A DNA stretch of 20,426 nt from TMP-24 sp964600685 (GTDB taxonomy: Bacteria; Pseudomonadota; Alphaproteobacteria; Rhodobacterales; Rhodobacteraceae): NCBI GenBank assembly GCA_964600685.1, contig CAZRKU010000051.1:1-20426 (forward strand). Direction: 5' to 3'. This document shows, piece after piece, positions 1 to 6,934 of this stretch. Position numbers and translations under genes: made by a program. The notes beneath the pieces are model-generated. The model searched no databases. It was not told the origin of the DNA and saw nothing but the letters and a program-made list of their open reading frames with translations. Every line of letters starts with the position of its first letter. Within the stretch, counting starts at the first letter, position 1.

Positions 1-803
1 AGCCCGCGCCGGGCGGCCTCGGCCTCGCTCATCACCAGCACCGCCGCCGCGCCGTCGTTGACGCCCGACGCATTGCCCGCCGTGACTGATCCTTCCTTGC
101 TGAAGGCCGGGCGCAGTTTTGTCATCGCGTCGAGCGTCGCGCCATGGCGGATATATTCGTCCTGATCGACGGCGATGTCGCCCTTGCGCGACTTGACGAT
201 GAAGGGGACGATCTCGTCGCTGAACTTCCCGGCCTTCTGCGCCGCCTCGGCCTTGTTCTGCGAGGCGACGGCGAAGGCGTCCTGCACCTCGCGGCTGATC
301 TGCCAGCGCTGGGCGACGTTTTCGGCGGTGATGCCCATGTGATAGCCGTTGAACGCATCCCAAAGACCGTCCTTGATCATCGAATCGATGAAGCTCAGAT
401 CGCCCATCTTCTGGCCCGCGCGCAGATGCGCGACATGGGGCGACAGCGACATGCTTTCCTGCCCGCCCGCCGCGACGATCGCCGCATCGCCAAGCTGCAC
501 ATGCTGCGCTGCGAGCGCCACGGCGCGCAGACCCGAGCCGCAGACCTGATTGAGCGACCAGGCCGCGCTTTCCTGTGCCAGGCCCGCCTTGATATGCGCC
601 TGACGCGCCGGGTTCTGGCCCTGACCGGCGGTCAGCACCTGGCCGAGGATCGTCTCCGACACGTCGGCCTTGTCGATCCCGGCGCGGGCCACCACCGCCT
701 CCAGCACCGCAGCCCCCAGATCATGGGCGGGCGTATTGGCGAAAGCGCCGTTGAAGCTGCCAACCGCAGTGCGGGCAGCCGAGACGATAACGACATTGGT
801 CAT
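1..803 (-). CDS. phaA: Acetyl-CoA acetyltransferase (thiolase), 3' end cut by window edge
   Basis: Condenses two acetyl-CoA to acetoacetyl-CoA, the entry step to polyhydroxybutyrate and to the ethylmalonyl-CoA pathway, or the reverse in degradation. The protein starts MTNVVIVSAARTAVGSF, the classic thiolase N-terminus, and carries NQVCGSGLRAV with the acyl-accepting cysteine near residue 88. It then reads GGQESMS and, close to the window edge, NASGVNDGAAAV. About 267 codons are visible; the family runs to about 390, so the C-terminal active-site histidine and cysteine lie outside. The ATG at 803-801 follows a GGAGG/AAGGA-rich leader, which supports the start. No phaB or phaC is visible, so the symbol (phaA versus atoB) rests on family resemblance only. 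Confidence 0.9.
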   Translation of the reverse strand, partial: MTNVVIVSAARTAVGSFNGAFANTPAHDLGAAVLEAVVARAGIDKADVSETILGQVLTAGQGQNPARQAHIKAGLAQESAAWSLNQVCGSGLRAVALAAQHVQLGDAAIVAAGGQESMSLSPHVAHLRAGQKMGDLSFIDSMIKDGLWDAFNGYHMGITAENVAQRWQISREVQDAFAVASQNKAEAAQKAGKFSDEIVPFIVKSRKGDIAVDQDEYIRHGATLDAMTKLRPAFSKEGSVTAGNASGVNDGAAAVLVMSEAEAARRG

Positions 804-866
804 GGTGCGATCCTTTTCCTCCAGAGGACGGTGCAGCGCCGCAGCAGGCGCGCAATTGCCGCCCTG

Positions 867-895
867 CAGCATGACCAACCGCGACCCGAGGTCAA
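867..895 (-). promoter_or_regulatory. Candidate sigma-70 promoter of the thiolase gene
   Basis: Read on the minus strand there is TTGACC (895-890), a 17-base spacer, then ATGCTG (872-867), about 65 bases before the thiolase ATG. The -35 box is close to consensus and the -10 box is poor. Prediction by eye only. Confidence 0.35.
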
Positions 896-968
896 GCTTT
901 TCGCCGGTCACCGGGAAAATTTCTTGCGCGCCCTTTCTTCGGCGGCGCGCTTGCGCCTGCTGCGAAAG

Positions 969-999
969 CCTCCGGCGGGAGTATTTTCGGCAAAGAAGA
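969..999 (+). terminator. Rhodobacterales-type 3'-end motif, orphan
   Basis: A short stem (CTCC-GGCG-GGAG) runs into GTATTTT and then GGCAAAGAAGA. From general familiarity, this stem–TATTT–AAGAAGA layout recurs after genes in Rhodobacterales. Here it points along the plus strand although both flanking genes (thiolase and EAL) are on the minus strand, so no annotated plus-strand gene ends in it. A related motif stands on the minus strand near 15599-15623 after mcl1. Confidence 0.4.
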
Positions 1000-1015
1000 C
1001 CCCCCTGTCGCGTCG

Positions 1016-1027
1016 TCTTTGCAAAGA
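1016..1027. promoter_or_regulatory. Perfect 12-bp palindrome TCTTTGCAAAGA, candidate operator
   Basis: TCTTTGCAAAGA is an exact inverted repeat with the core TTTGCAAA. It sits about 120 bases upstream of the putative thiolase -35 box. Imperfect outer symmetry (TCGCG at 1008-1012 with CGCGA at 1030-1034) surrounds it. TTTGCAAA repeats are the known target of PccR-type acyl-CoA regulators in Rhodobacter. Assigning this site to such a regulator is inference. Confidence 0.35.
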
Positions 1028-1088
1028 TGCGCGACGACCCGGCTTGGGATGGGGGCAGAGTTGAAGGGCTGGGCCCATCTGCACCCTC

Positions 1089-1931
1089 TCAGGCGCGCTT
1101 GCGTTTCTCGCGCGGCACTTTCCACGGCGGTGTCACGCTGGGTGCGCCGTAGTAATAGCCCTGCATGCAGTCCATGCCCATCGCGACCAGCACCTCGGCA
1201 TCGCGGGCGCTTTCGACGGATTCGGCCACCGCATGCATGTCGAACTCATGCGCGATGGCCAGAAGCGCGCGGGTCATGCACTGATTGTCGGGATTGTCGG
1301 CGATGCCGCGGATGAACTGGCCGTCGATCTTGAGGAAGTCGAAAAGAAACTGCTTGAGATAGCGGAAGGAGGTCAGCCCCGCCCCGAAATCATCGAGCGC
1401 GAAGGAAATCCCCTGGCGCTGCAGGTCCTGCATGAAGACGGTGACGATATCGGGCATGACCATCGCCGATTCTTCGGAGATTTCGAGGATCAGCCGCTCC
1501 CCCGCCGTCGGGCAGGCCTTCAGCCCGCGCCTGAGCGTGCGCATCCAGTTCGGATAGGCGATGGAGCGCGCCGACATGTTGATTGCCATCCGCAGGTTCG
1601 GCTGCCGTTCCAGCGCCTGCAGCCCCATCTCCAGCGACAGGCAGTCGATGATCCGGCCCAGTTCCGTCGTTTCGACCGTGCCCATGAAATCGCGCGCCGG
1701 AATCACCCGGCCCGCGCCGTCCAGCACCCGGATGAACCCCTCATAGAAGGCGGGCCGGTCGGGCCGTGCCGTCTGGATGACCGGCTGAAAGGCCAGCATC
1801 ACGTCCTTGCGTTGCAGCGCCTCGCGTACCATCGTCATGGTCTCGCGCGCCGCCGCGCTGATCGCCACGTTCAGCGGATTGGCCTCGGCCGGTTCCACCG
1901 GATCACTCTGCCCTCGTCCCGGTCGCGCCAT
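1089..1931 (-). CDS. Stand-alone EAL-domain protein (probable cyclic-di-GMP phosphodiesterase)
   Basis: The 280-residue protein is essentially one EAL domain without a GGDEF, receiver or membrane part, so it should be cytoplasmic. EAL enzymes open c-di-GMP to pGpG. Visible landmarks: FQP near 48; the signature Glu at 64, but in the context YEGF rather than EAL; INMSAR with Asn118; LEIS with Glu150; the DDFGAG loop at 180-185; LKID with Lys201; AESVE with Glu237; QGYY from 257. All metal- and base-type residues I can place are present, so activity is plausible despite the altered signature. The frame stays open to 2330, but that would run through the divergent tag gene. The ATG at 1931 follows GGAGGGGGCG and is preferred. 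The basic C-terminus ends KVPREKRKRA. Confidence 0.82.
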   Translation of the reverse strand: MARPGRGQSDPVEPAEANPLNVAISAAARETMTMVREALQRKDVMLAFQPVIQTARPDRPAFYEGFIRVLDGAGRVIPARDFMGTVETTELGRIIDCLSLEMGLQALERQPNLRMAINMSARSIAYPNWMRTLRRGLKACPTAGERLILEISEESAMVMPDIVTVFMQDLQRQGISFALDDFGAGLTSFRYLKQFLFDFLKIDGQFIRGIADNPDNQCMTRALLAIAHEFDMHAVAESVESARDAEVLVAMGMDCMQGYYYGAPSVTPPWKVPREKRKRA

Positions 1932-2009
1932 CGCCCCCTCCGTTCCTGCCGCGACAGGATCGGCTAAACCGGCTAAGAAGCCGTAAAGGCCAACAAAAGG
2001 GTGGCGCGA

Positions 2010-2573
2010 ATGGGCGAACGATGCAACTGGTGCGGGTCGGACCCGATCTATGTCGCCTATCACGACCGCGAATGGGGCGTCCCCGAACGCGATGCGCGCG
2101 CGCTGTGGGAAAAACTGGTGCTCGACGGGTTTCAGGCGGGACTCTCCTGGATCACCATCCTGAAAAAACGCGACGCCTTCCGCGCGGCCTTCGAAGGGTT
2201 CGATCCCGTCCGCGTGGCCCGCTGGGGCGAGGCGGACGTGGTCCGGCTCCTCGCCGACCCCGGCATCGTCCGCTCCCGCGCCAAGATCGAGGCGACGATC
2301 GGCAATGCGCGCGCCTGGCTTGCGATCCACGAAACCGAAGGATTCGACCAGTTCCTGTGGCGCTATGTGGACGGCCGGCCGCTGCAGAACAACTTCCGCT
2401 CACCGGCCGAGGTGCCGGCGGCCACGCCGCTGTCCGAACGGATCTCGAAAGACCTGAGGCAGGCCGGCTTCAAGTTCGCCGGCCCGACCATCGTCTATGC
2501 CTTCATGCAGGCGGTGGGCATGGTCAACGACCATATGGTCACCTGCCCCCGCCACGGGGATCTGTCGACCTGA
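2010..2573 (+). CDS. tag: DNA-3-methyladenine glycosylase I
   Basis: Removes 3-methyladenine from alkylated DNA as the first step of base-excision repair. The 187-residue protein matches Tag along its length: RCNWCGSDPIYVAYHDREWGVP at the start, then FQAGLSWITILKKR, KIEATIGNARAW, GFKFAGPTIVYAFMQAVGMVNDH. The zinc ligands of this HhH-family enzyme can be placed at Cys5, His18, His175 and Cys179. The position equivalent to the base-recognising Glu38 of E. coli Tag is Asp39 here. A GTG at 2001 is in frame, but the ATG at 2010 gives the family's usual N-terminus. It is divergent from the EAL gene (78 bases between starts) and convergent with gfa across a strong hairpin. Confidence 0.95.
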   Translation: MGERCNWCGSDPIYVAYHDREWGVPERDARALWEKLVLDGFQAGLSWITILKKRDAFRAAFEGFDPVRVARWGEADVVRLLADPGIVRSRAKIEATIGNARAWLAIHETEGFDQFLWRYVDGRPLQNNFRSPAEVPAATPLSERISKDLRQAGFKFAGPTIVYAFMQAVGMVNDHMVTCPRHGDLST

Positions 2574-2588
2574 CGCGTCCGGCCCGCA

Positions 2589-2619
2589 GGCGCGCTTCGC
2601 CGGCCCGGCGAAGCGCGCC
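2589..2619. terminator. Bidirectional hairpin between tag and gfa
   Basis: A perfect 13-bp stem (GGCGCGCTTCGCC at 2589-2601, its complement at 2607-2619) encloses a 5-base loop. It lies between two convergent genes. There is no T-tract on either side, so it may be a GC-rich terminator or a transcript-end stabiliser. Confidence 0.7.
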
Positions 2620-2641
2620 CGAAAGGAAGCGATGGGCCTGC

Positions 2642-3214
2642 CTATTCCTTCAGCGTCCCCGCCGCGCGTGCCGCACTGGTCGCCAGATAGTCCATCAGCC
2701 CCGGCGACAGGCAGTCATAGGGCGGCAGGCCGATCTCGGTCAGGCGCGCCCTGATGCCCTTCATCTTCTTCGGCGGCGTTCCCGCCTCGATCACCGACGA
2801 GACGAAGGCGGCGAAGGTCGGCGGCGCCCAGCCCTTGTCCTTCGACAATTCCGGATGCATGAAGGTCAGCCCGTTGAACGGATGGCCGTCCCGCTCCACC
2901 GGCCCATACATGTGCACGCCGCAATCCTTGCAGGCATGGCGCTGGATCAGCGCCTTCTTGTCGACGATCTTCAGCTTCTTCTCGTTCGCCGTCACCGTCA
3001 CCTTGTCGGTCGGCACCACCGCCACGACCGAGAAGACCGCGCCCTTCGGCTTCCAGCATTTGGTGCAGCCGCAGGCGTGGTTGTGGGCGACCTGGCTGTC
3101 GATGCGCACCGTCACCGGGTCTTTCTTGCAATGGCAGGTCAAGGTGCCGCCGGCAAAGGTCTTGGCGCCTTTCGCGATGCCCTTGTCGACGGATGGATGA
3201 ATTTTCACGGCCAT
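2642..3214 (-). CDS. gfa: Glutathione-dependent formaldehyde-activating enzyme (S-(hydroxymethyl)glutathione synthase)
   Basis: Speeds the adduct formation between formaldehyde and glutathione, feeding the glutathione-dependent formaldehyde dehydrogenase route. The 190-residue protein has the Gfa/CENP-V zinc-site pattern: CHC at 27-29, HACGCTKCWKP with Cys48, Cys50 and Cys53, and CKDCGVHMYG with Cys95 and Cys98. It resembles Paracoccus denitrificans Gfa throughout (VKIHP start, GGTL, FAAFVSS, IRARL, PYD-LSP-LMD). The ATG at 3214 follows GGGAGGGACAG. An upstream in-frame start exists at 3274 but adds residues foreign to the family. No formaldehyde dehydrogenase gene is adjacent, so Gfa probably works with enzymes encoded elsewhere. 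Confidence 0.93.
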   Translation of the reverse strand: MAVKIHPSVDKGIAKGAKTFAGGTLTCHCKKDPVTVRIDSQVAHNHACGCTKCWKPKGAVFSVVAVVPTDKVTVTANEKKLKIVDKKALIQRHACKDCGVHMYGPVERDGHPFNGLTFMHPELSKDKGWAPPTFAAFVSSVIEAGTPPKKMKGIRARLTEIGLPPYDCLSPGLMDYLATSAARAAGTLKE

Positions 3215-3303
3215 TTCTGTCCCTCCCAGACGAAATCCTGCCGCCATTCGCACCCGTCCGCAGAGTCGAGTCAATCGCCCGCCCGCAAGAAAGTGACGCC
3301 AGG

Positions 3304-3698
3304 TCAGCCATTCCGTCCGAAAAGCTGCGCGCGCGGCGTCCAGAATGCGGCCGGTGCCCTGTCCGGCAGCGCGCCGATCACTGCCTTTGCGTCGTCCGAA
3401 TCCCGTTCCGCATCACCCGCCGGCCGGGCGATTCCGGTGCCGTCCGCATCGCAAAGCACCGAAACCGGCAGGCCCAGCACGCCATTGGCGCGGGCGAAAC
3501 TCCGATCGGTGTCGCGCAGGATCGGCAGGCGGGTGATGCCCTCCTCGGCGAACAGCTTCTCGATCGCCGGCAGCAGCTTGGCCATCTCGCCCTTCCGGAA
3601 GGCCGGATTACCCCGGTGCCCGCCGGCGACTCCGCCAAGGCGGCGTTTGCACCAAGGGTAAGGGCCGTATAAAGGACGATCAGACCGAAACGCCGCAT
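3304..3698 (-). pseudogene. tlpA: TlpA-type thiol:disulfide thioredoxin, internally deleted and frameshifted
   Basis: The ATG at 3698, with a GGAG ribosome site, opens a clear signal peptide (MRRFGLIVLYTALTLGANAALAES). The reading frame then turns to unrelated sequence. A second minus-strand frame picks up the C-terminal half of a TlpA-like thioredoxin: KLLPAIEKLFAEEGITRLPILRD, ARANGVLGLPVSVLCDADG, then ARPAGDAERDSDDAKAVIGAL, ending at 3304. The expected middle, including the WC-x-x-C active site (about 70-90 residues), is missing. The 395-base span is not a multiple of three, which agrees with a deletion plus frame change near 3600-3640. TlpA next to argH is a familiar alphaproteobacterial arrangement. 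A sequencing error alone cannot restore the missing core. Confidence 0.75.
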
Positions 3699-3719
3699 GA
3701 TTGCTCCAAAGGGCCGGAC

Positions 3720-5147
3720 ATGACCGACCAGAAGACTTCCCCATCCCCGTCCGCCCAGGCGAACGGCGGTTCGAACCAGATGTGGGGCGGGCGTTTCGCC
3801 GCCGGCCCCGACGCGATCATGGAGGCGATCAACGCCTCGATCAGCTTCGACCAGCGGCTTTACGCCCAGGACATCCGGGGCAGTCGGGCCCATGCGGCGA
3901 TGCTGGCCGCGACAGGCATCCTGACTTCTGGGGATGTCGAAGCGATCCGGGAAGGCCTGCTCACCGTCTTGTCAGAGATCGAGAGCGGAAAGTTCACCTT
4001 TTCGACCGCGCTCGAGGACATTCACATGAATGTCGAGGCGCGCCTGAAGGAGATCATCGGCGAACCGGCCGGGCGGCTCCACACCGCGCGGTCGCGCAAC
4101 GATCAGGTGGCGACCGACTTTCGTCTCTGGGTCCGCGATCAGGCGGATGCGGCAATCGGTGCGCTTGGCGCCTTGGTGCAGGCGCTGCTGGTGCAGGCAG
4201 AAGCCGGCGCGGACTGGGTCATGCCCGGCTTCACCCACCTGCAGACCGCGCAGCCGGTGACCTGGGGCCATCACATGATGGCCTATGTGGAAATGTTCGC
4301 CCGCGATGTCGGCCGCTTCACGGACGCCCGCGCCCGGATGAACGAATGCCCCCTTGGCGCGGCGGCGCTGGCCGGAACCGGCTTTCCGATCGACCGGCAC
4401 ATGACGGCGCGGGACCTGGGCTTCGACCGGCCGATGGCCAATTCGCTCGATGCGGTCAGCGACCGGGATTTCGCGTTGGAGTTTCTCTCCGCCGCCTCGA
4501 TCTGCGCGGTGCATCTTTCGCGTTTTGCCGAGGAACTGGTGATCTGGTCCACCGCGCAATTCCGTTTCGTCACGCTCTCGGACCGCTTCTCGACCGGCTC
4601 GTCGATCATGCCGCAGAAGAAGAACCCCGACGCCGCCGAACTGATCCGCGCCAAGATCGGTCGGATCCTCGGGGCCACCGTCGCGCTTTTCACCGTGATG
4701 AAGGGGCTGCCGCTGGCCTACTCCAAGGACATGCAGGAAGACAAGGAACAGGTCTTCGACGCCGCCGATACGCTGATGCTGGCGCTTGCCGCAATGGAAG
4801 GCATGGTGCGCGACATGACCGCGAACCGCGCCAATCTGGAACGCGCGGCCTCCAGCGGCTTTTCCACCGCGACCGACCTCGCCGATTGGCTGGTGCGCGA
4901 AGCGGGCCTGCCCTTCCGCGACGCCCATCACGCCACCGGCGCGCTGGTCGCGCTGGCGGAACAGAAGGGCTGCGACCTGCCGGACCTGTCCCTGACGGAA
5001 ATGCGGGCGGTCCATCCGGCGATCAGCCCGTCGGTCTATGCGGTCCTCGGCGTCCACAACTCCGTCGGCAGCCGCCAGAGTTACGGCGGCACCGCCCCCG
5101 ATCAGGTCCGCGCCCAGGTCGCCGCCTGGCGCAAAAGGCTCGGCTGA
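3720..5147 (+). CDS. argH: Argininosuccinate lyase
   Basis: Splits argininosuccinate into arginine and fumarate, the last step of arginine synthesis. The 475-residue protein begins with a short polar tail and then MWGGRFAAGPD. It shows the fumarase/aspartase-superfamily blocks: HTARSRNDQVATD (about 121-133), GFTHLQTAQPVTWGHH with His173, and the flexible signature loop GSSIMPQKKNPD (293-304) with the catalytic serine, then KGLPLAYSKDMQEDKE. Length is normal. The ATG at 3720 is only 21 bases from the divergent tlpA start, so its promoter must overlap tlpA coding sequence. Its TGA shares an A with the ATG of the next small gene, implying coupled translation. Confidence 0.97.
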   Translation: MTDQKTSPSPSAQANGGSNQMWGGRFAAGPDAIMEAINASISFDQRLYAQDIRGSRAHAAMLAATGILTSGDVEAIREGLLTVLSEIESGKFTFSTALEDIHMNVEARLKEIIGEPAGRLHTARSRNDQVATDFRLWVRDQADAAIGALGALVQALLVQAEAGADWVMPGFTHLQTAQPVTWGHHMMAYVEMFARDVGRFTDARARMNECPLGAAALAGTGFPIDRHMTARDLGFDRPMANSLDAVSDRDFALEFLSAASICAVHLSRFAEELVIWSTAQFRFVTLSDRFSTGSSIMPQKKNPDAAELIRAKIGRILGATVALFTVMKGLPLAYSKDMQEDKEQVFDAADTLMLALAAMEGMVRDMTANRANLERAASSGFSTATDLADWLVREAGLPFRDAHHATGALVALAEQKGCDLPDLSLTEMRAVHPAISPSVYAVLGVHNSVGSRQSYGGTAPDQVRAQVAAWRKRLG

Positions 5148-5314
5148 TGCGGGTCGGTCCCGGCCCGCTTCTGCCATTTCTGGCTCTGGTGCTTCTCGGG
5201 GCCTGTTCCTGGCCGCGCGCCCATGCCAATGTCCGCCTGACGCCCGATGGTGCGACGGTCACGCCCTCGCTCTCCACCTCCATCGGCGGTATCGGAGTGA
5301 ACATAGGCCAATGA
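5147..5314 (+). CDS. Small lipoprotein, 55 residues, unknown function
   Basis: The start overlaps the argH stop (TGATG) and the end overlaps the next start (ATGA), so it sits tightly inside the argH–lysA transcript. The protein has a hydrophobic signal segment (PLLPFLALVLLGAC) ending in a good lipobox, with the lipidated cysteine near residue 19. A short tail ends STSIGGIGVNIGQ. Its only possible secreted part is about 37 residues. The long plus-strand frame open from 3701 is a shadow of argH; only this tail is coding. I do not recognise a family. Confidence 0.6.
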   Translation: MRVGPGPLLPFLALVLLGACSWPRAHANVRLTPDGATVTPSLSTSIGGIGVNIGQ

Positions 5315-5451
5315 CCCGCCGCATCGTGACCCTTCTCACCCTTGCGACCCTCGCTGCCTGCGGCGCCGACGGCGCCCCGAAGCCTCCCGCGCCGCAGTCG
5401 GGGCTGACGGTCACCGGGCAGGCGCAGGTCGGCGTGGTCGGCGGAAGCTGA
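5311..5451 (+). CDS. Small lipoprotein, 46 residues, LptM-like position
   Basis: Starts within the stop of the previous gene (ATGA overlap). The protein is MTRRIVTLLTLATLAAC followed by GADGAPKPPAPQSGL and a short Gly/Val tail. It has a positive n-region, a hydrophobic core and a lipobox LAAC with the lipid cysteine at 17. The CG-x-x-G-proline-rich start of the mature part resembles the short LPAM_2/LptM lipoproteins encoded beside lysA or dapF in many proteobacteria. LptM helps mature the LptD–LptE lipopolysaccharide transporter. That role here is inference from position and pattern, because the protein is shorter than LptM. Confidence 0.65.
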   Translation: MTRRIVTLLTLATLAACGADGAPKPPAPQSGLTVTGQAQVGVVGGS

Positions 5452-5513
5452 TCAGTCTGCATTTGCCGCCACTCCGGTCGGGTGACAGCAGCACCACCTG
5501 TCCCGACGCCTGC

Positions 5514-5542
5514 CATACGTTTGCCATACGTTGTGCATACGT
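5514..5542. promoter_or_regulatory. Three CATACGT direct repeats, 11-bp period, upstream of lysA
   Basis: CATACGT occurs at 5514-5520, 5525-5531 and 5536-5542, each exactly 11 bases after the previous one, so all three lie on one DNA face. They sit in the 188-bp gap before lysA, about 28-56 bases upstream of its putative -35 box. This looks like an activator or operator site of unknown partner. Confidence 0.4.
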
Positions 5543-5569
5543 CAGGCATCCCGCCTTCCGCCGCCGGAA

Positions 5570-5597
5570 TTGCGCCCGCGCCGCCATCTGCTATACC
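5570..5597 (+). promoter_or_regulatory. lysA: Candidate lysA promoter
   Basis: TTGCGC (5570-5575), a 16-base spacer and TATACC (5592-5597) inside TGCTATACC lie 43 bases before the lysA ATG. If real, lysA and the DUF4175 gene can be transcribed apart from argH. Confidence 0.45.
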
Positions 5598-5639
5598 CCC
5601 GGACCACGGGGCAGGGCGCGCGGGCCGAGGGGGCAGGAC

Positions 5640-6905
5640 ATGGACCATTTTCTTTACCGCGACGGTGTCCTCCACGCCGAAGATGTGGCGATCCCGGAGA
5701 TTGCCGCAGCGGTCGGCACGCCCTTCTATGTCTATTCGACGGCCACCCTCGAACGCCACTACCGGCTCTTCACCGAAGCCCTCTCCCCCCTGCCGAACCT
5801 CGTCTGTTTCGCGGTCAAATCGAACGGCAATGTCGCCGTCCTGAAGACCCTCGGCCAGCTTGGCGCGGGCATGGATGTGGTGTCCGCCGGCGAATATCTC
5901 AGGGCCAAGGCGGCGGGTGTGCCGGGCGACAGGATCGTCTTTTCCGGCGTGGGCAAGACCCGGGCCGAGATGCGGCTGACGCTGGAAGGCGGCATCCGCC
6001 AGTTCAACGTCGAAAGCGAGCCCGAGATGCGGTCTTTGTCGGAAGTGGCTGTTTCGCTTGGGAAAATCGCGCCGATCACCATCCGCGTGAACCCCGATGT
6101 CGACGCGAAGACCCATGAGAAGATCGCGACAGGCAAGAAGGAGAACAAGTTCGGCATCCCGATCGAACGGGCGCGCGCGGTCTATGCCGAAGCCGCGCGC
6201 CTGCCGGGGTTGCAGGTGGTGGGCATCGACGTTCACATCGGCAGCCAGCTGACCGAACTGGAACCCTTCGAGCAGGCCTACCGCAAGGTGGCCGACCTGA
6301 CCGAAGTGCTGCGCGCCGATGGCCACACGATCCGCCGCCTCGACCTCGGCGGCGGGCTCGGCATCCCCTATACCCGCTCGAACGAAGCCCCGCCGCTCCC
6401 CACCGACTATGGCGCGCTGATCAAGCGCACCGTCGGCCATCTGGGCTGCGAGATCGAGATCGAACCCGGCCGCCTGATTTCCGGCAACGCGGGCCTTCTG
6501 GTGGCGTCGGTCATCTACCTCAAGCACGGCGAGGGCCGGGATTTCCTGATCCTCGACGCCGCCATGAACGACCTCGTCCGCCCCTCCATGTATGGGGCGC
6601 ACCACGACATCATACCAGTGCTTGAGGCTGCACCCGGTGTCGAACCCGCCCCCTACGATGTGGTGGGGCCGGTCTGCGAAACCGGCGACACCTTCGCCAG
6701 GGCCCGCGATCTGCCACCGCTTCAGGGCGGCGATCTGATAGCCTTCCGCTCGGCCGGCGCCTATGGCGCGGCAATGGCGTCGGAATACAACGCCCGCCCG
6801 CTGGTGCCGGAGGTTCTGGTCCATGGGCAACAATTCGCCGTTATCCGCGCCCGCCCGACCTATGACGAGATGATAAAGCGCGATAGCATTCCAGAATGGC
6901 TCTAG
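5640..6905 (+). CDS. lysA: Diaminopimelate decarboxylase
   Basis: Decarboxylates meso-diaminopimelate to L-lysine using PLP, the last lysine step, and competes with peptidoglycan synthesis for diaminopimelate. The 421-residue protein is a fold-type III PLP enzyme. PFYVYSTATLE precedes FAVKSN with the PLP lysine at 60. Then come NVESEPE, RVNPDVDAKTHEKIATGKKENKFGI, DVHIGSQ, LDLGGGLGIPY, EIEPGR, the substrate loop VCETGD and finally SAGAYGAAMASEYN. The frame is open from 5463, but the ATG at 5640 follows GGGGGCAGGAC and gives the standard N-terminus. It is downstream of the lipoprotein pair, with its own likely promoter. Confidence 0.97.
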   Translation: MDHFLYRDGVLHAEDVAIPEIAAAVGTPFYVYSTATLERHYRLFTEALSPLPNLVCFAVKSNGNVAVLKTLGQLGAGMDVVSAGEYLRAKAAGVPGDRIVFSGVGKTRAEMRLTLEGGIRQFNVESEPEMRSLSEVAVSLGKIAPITIRVNPDVDAKTHEKIATGKKENKFGIPIERARAVYAEAARLPGLQVVGIDVHIGSQLTELEPFEQAYRKVADLTEVLRADGHTIRRLDLGGGLGIPYTRSNEAPPLPTDYGALIKRTVGHLGCEIEIEPGRLISGNAGLLVASVIYLKHGEGRDFLILDAAMNDLVRPSMYGAHHDIIPVLEAAPGVEPAPYDVVGPVCETGDTFARARDLPPLQGGDLIAFRSAGAYGAAMASEYNARPLVPEVLVHGQQFAVIRARPTYDEMIKRDSIPEWL

Positions 6906-6934
6906 CCAAACCGCCGGGGCATCAGGAACGGAAC

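Noticed and set aside
1932..2330. N-terminal extension of the EAL protein
   Set aside because: It lies antisense to the clearly real tag gene; the ATG at 1931 has a ribosome site.
2021..3661. 546-residue plus-strand frame over tag and gfa
   Set aside because: Runs across two convergent real genes and a terminator; composition is Arg-rich nonsense.
3701..5314. Long 537-residue plus-strand frame over argH
   Set aside because: It is a shadow of argH, with Arg/Pro/Gly-rich nonsense; only its last 55 codons (5147-5314) form a plausible lipoprotein.
5259..6833. 524-residue minus-strand frame opposite lysA
   Set aside because: Antisense shadow of lysA, caused by high GC; no family pattern.
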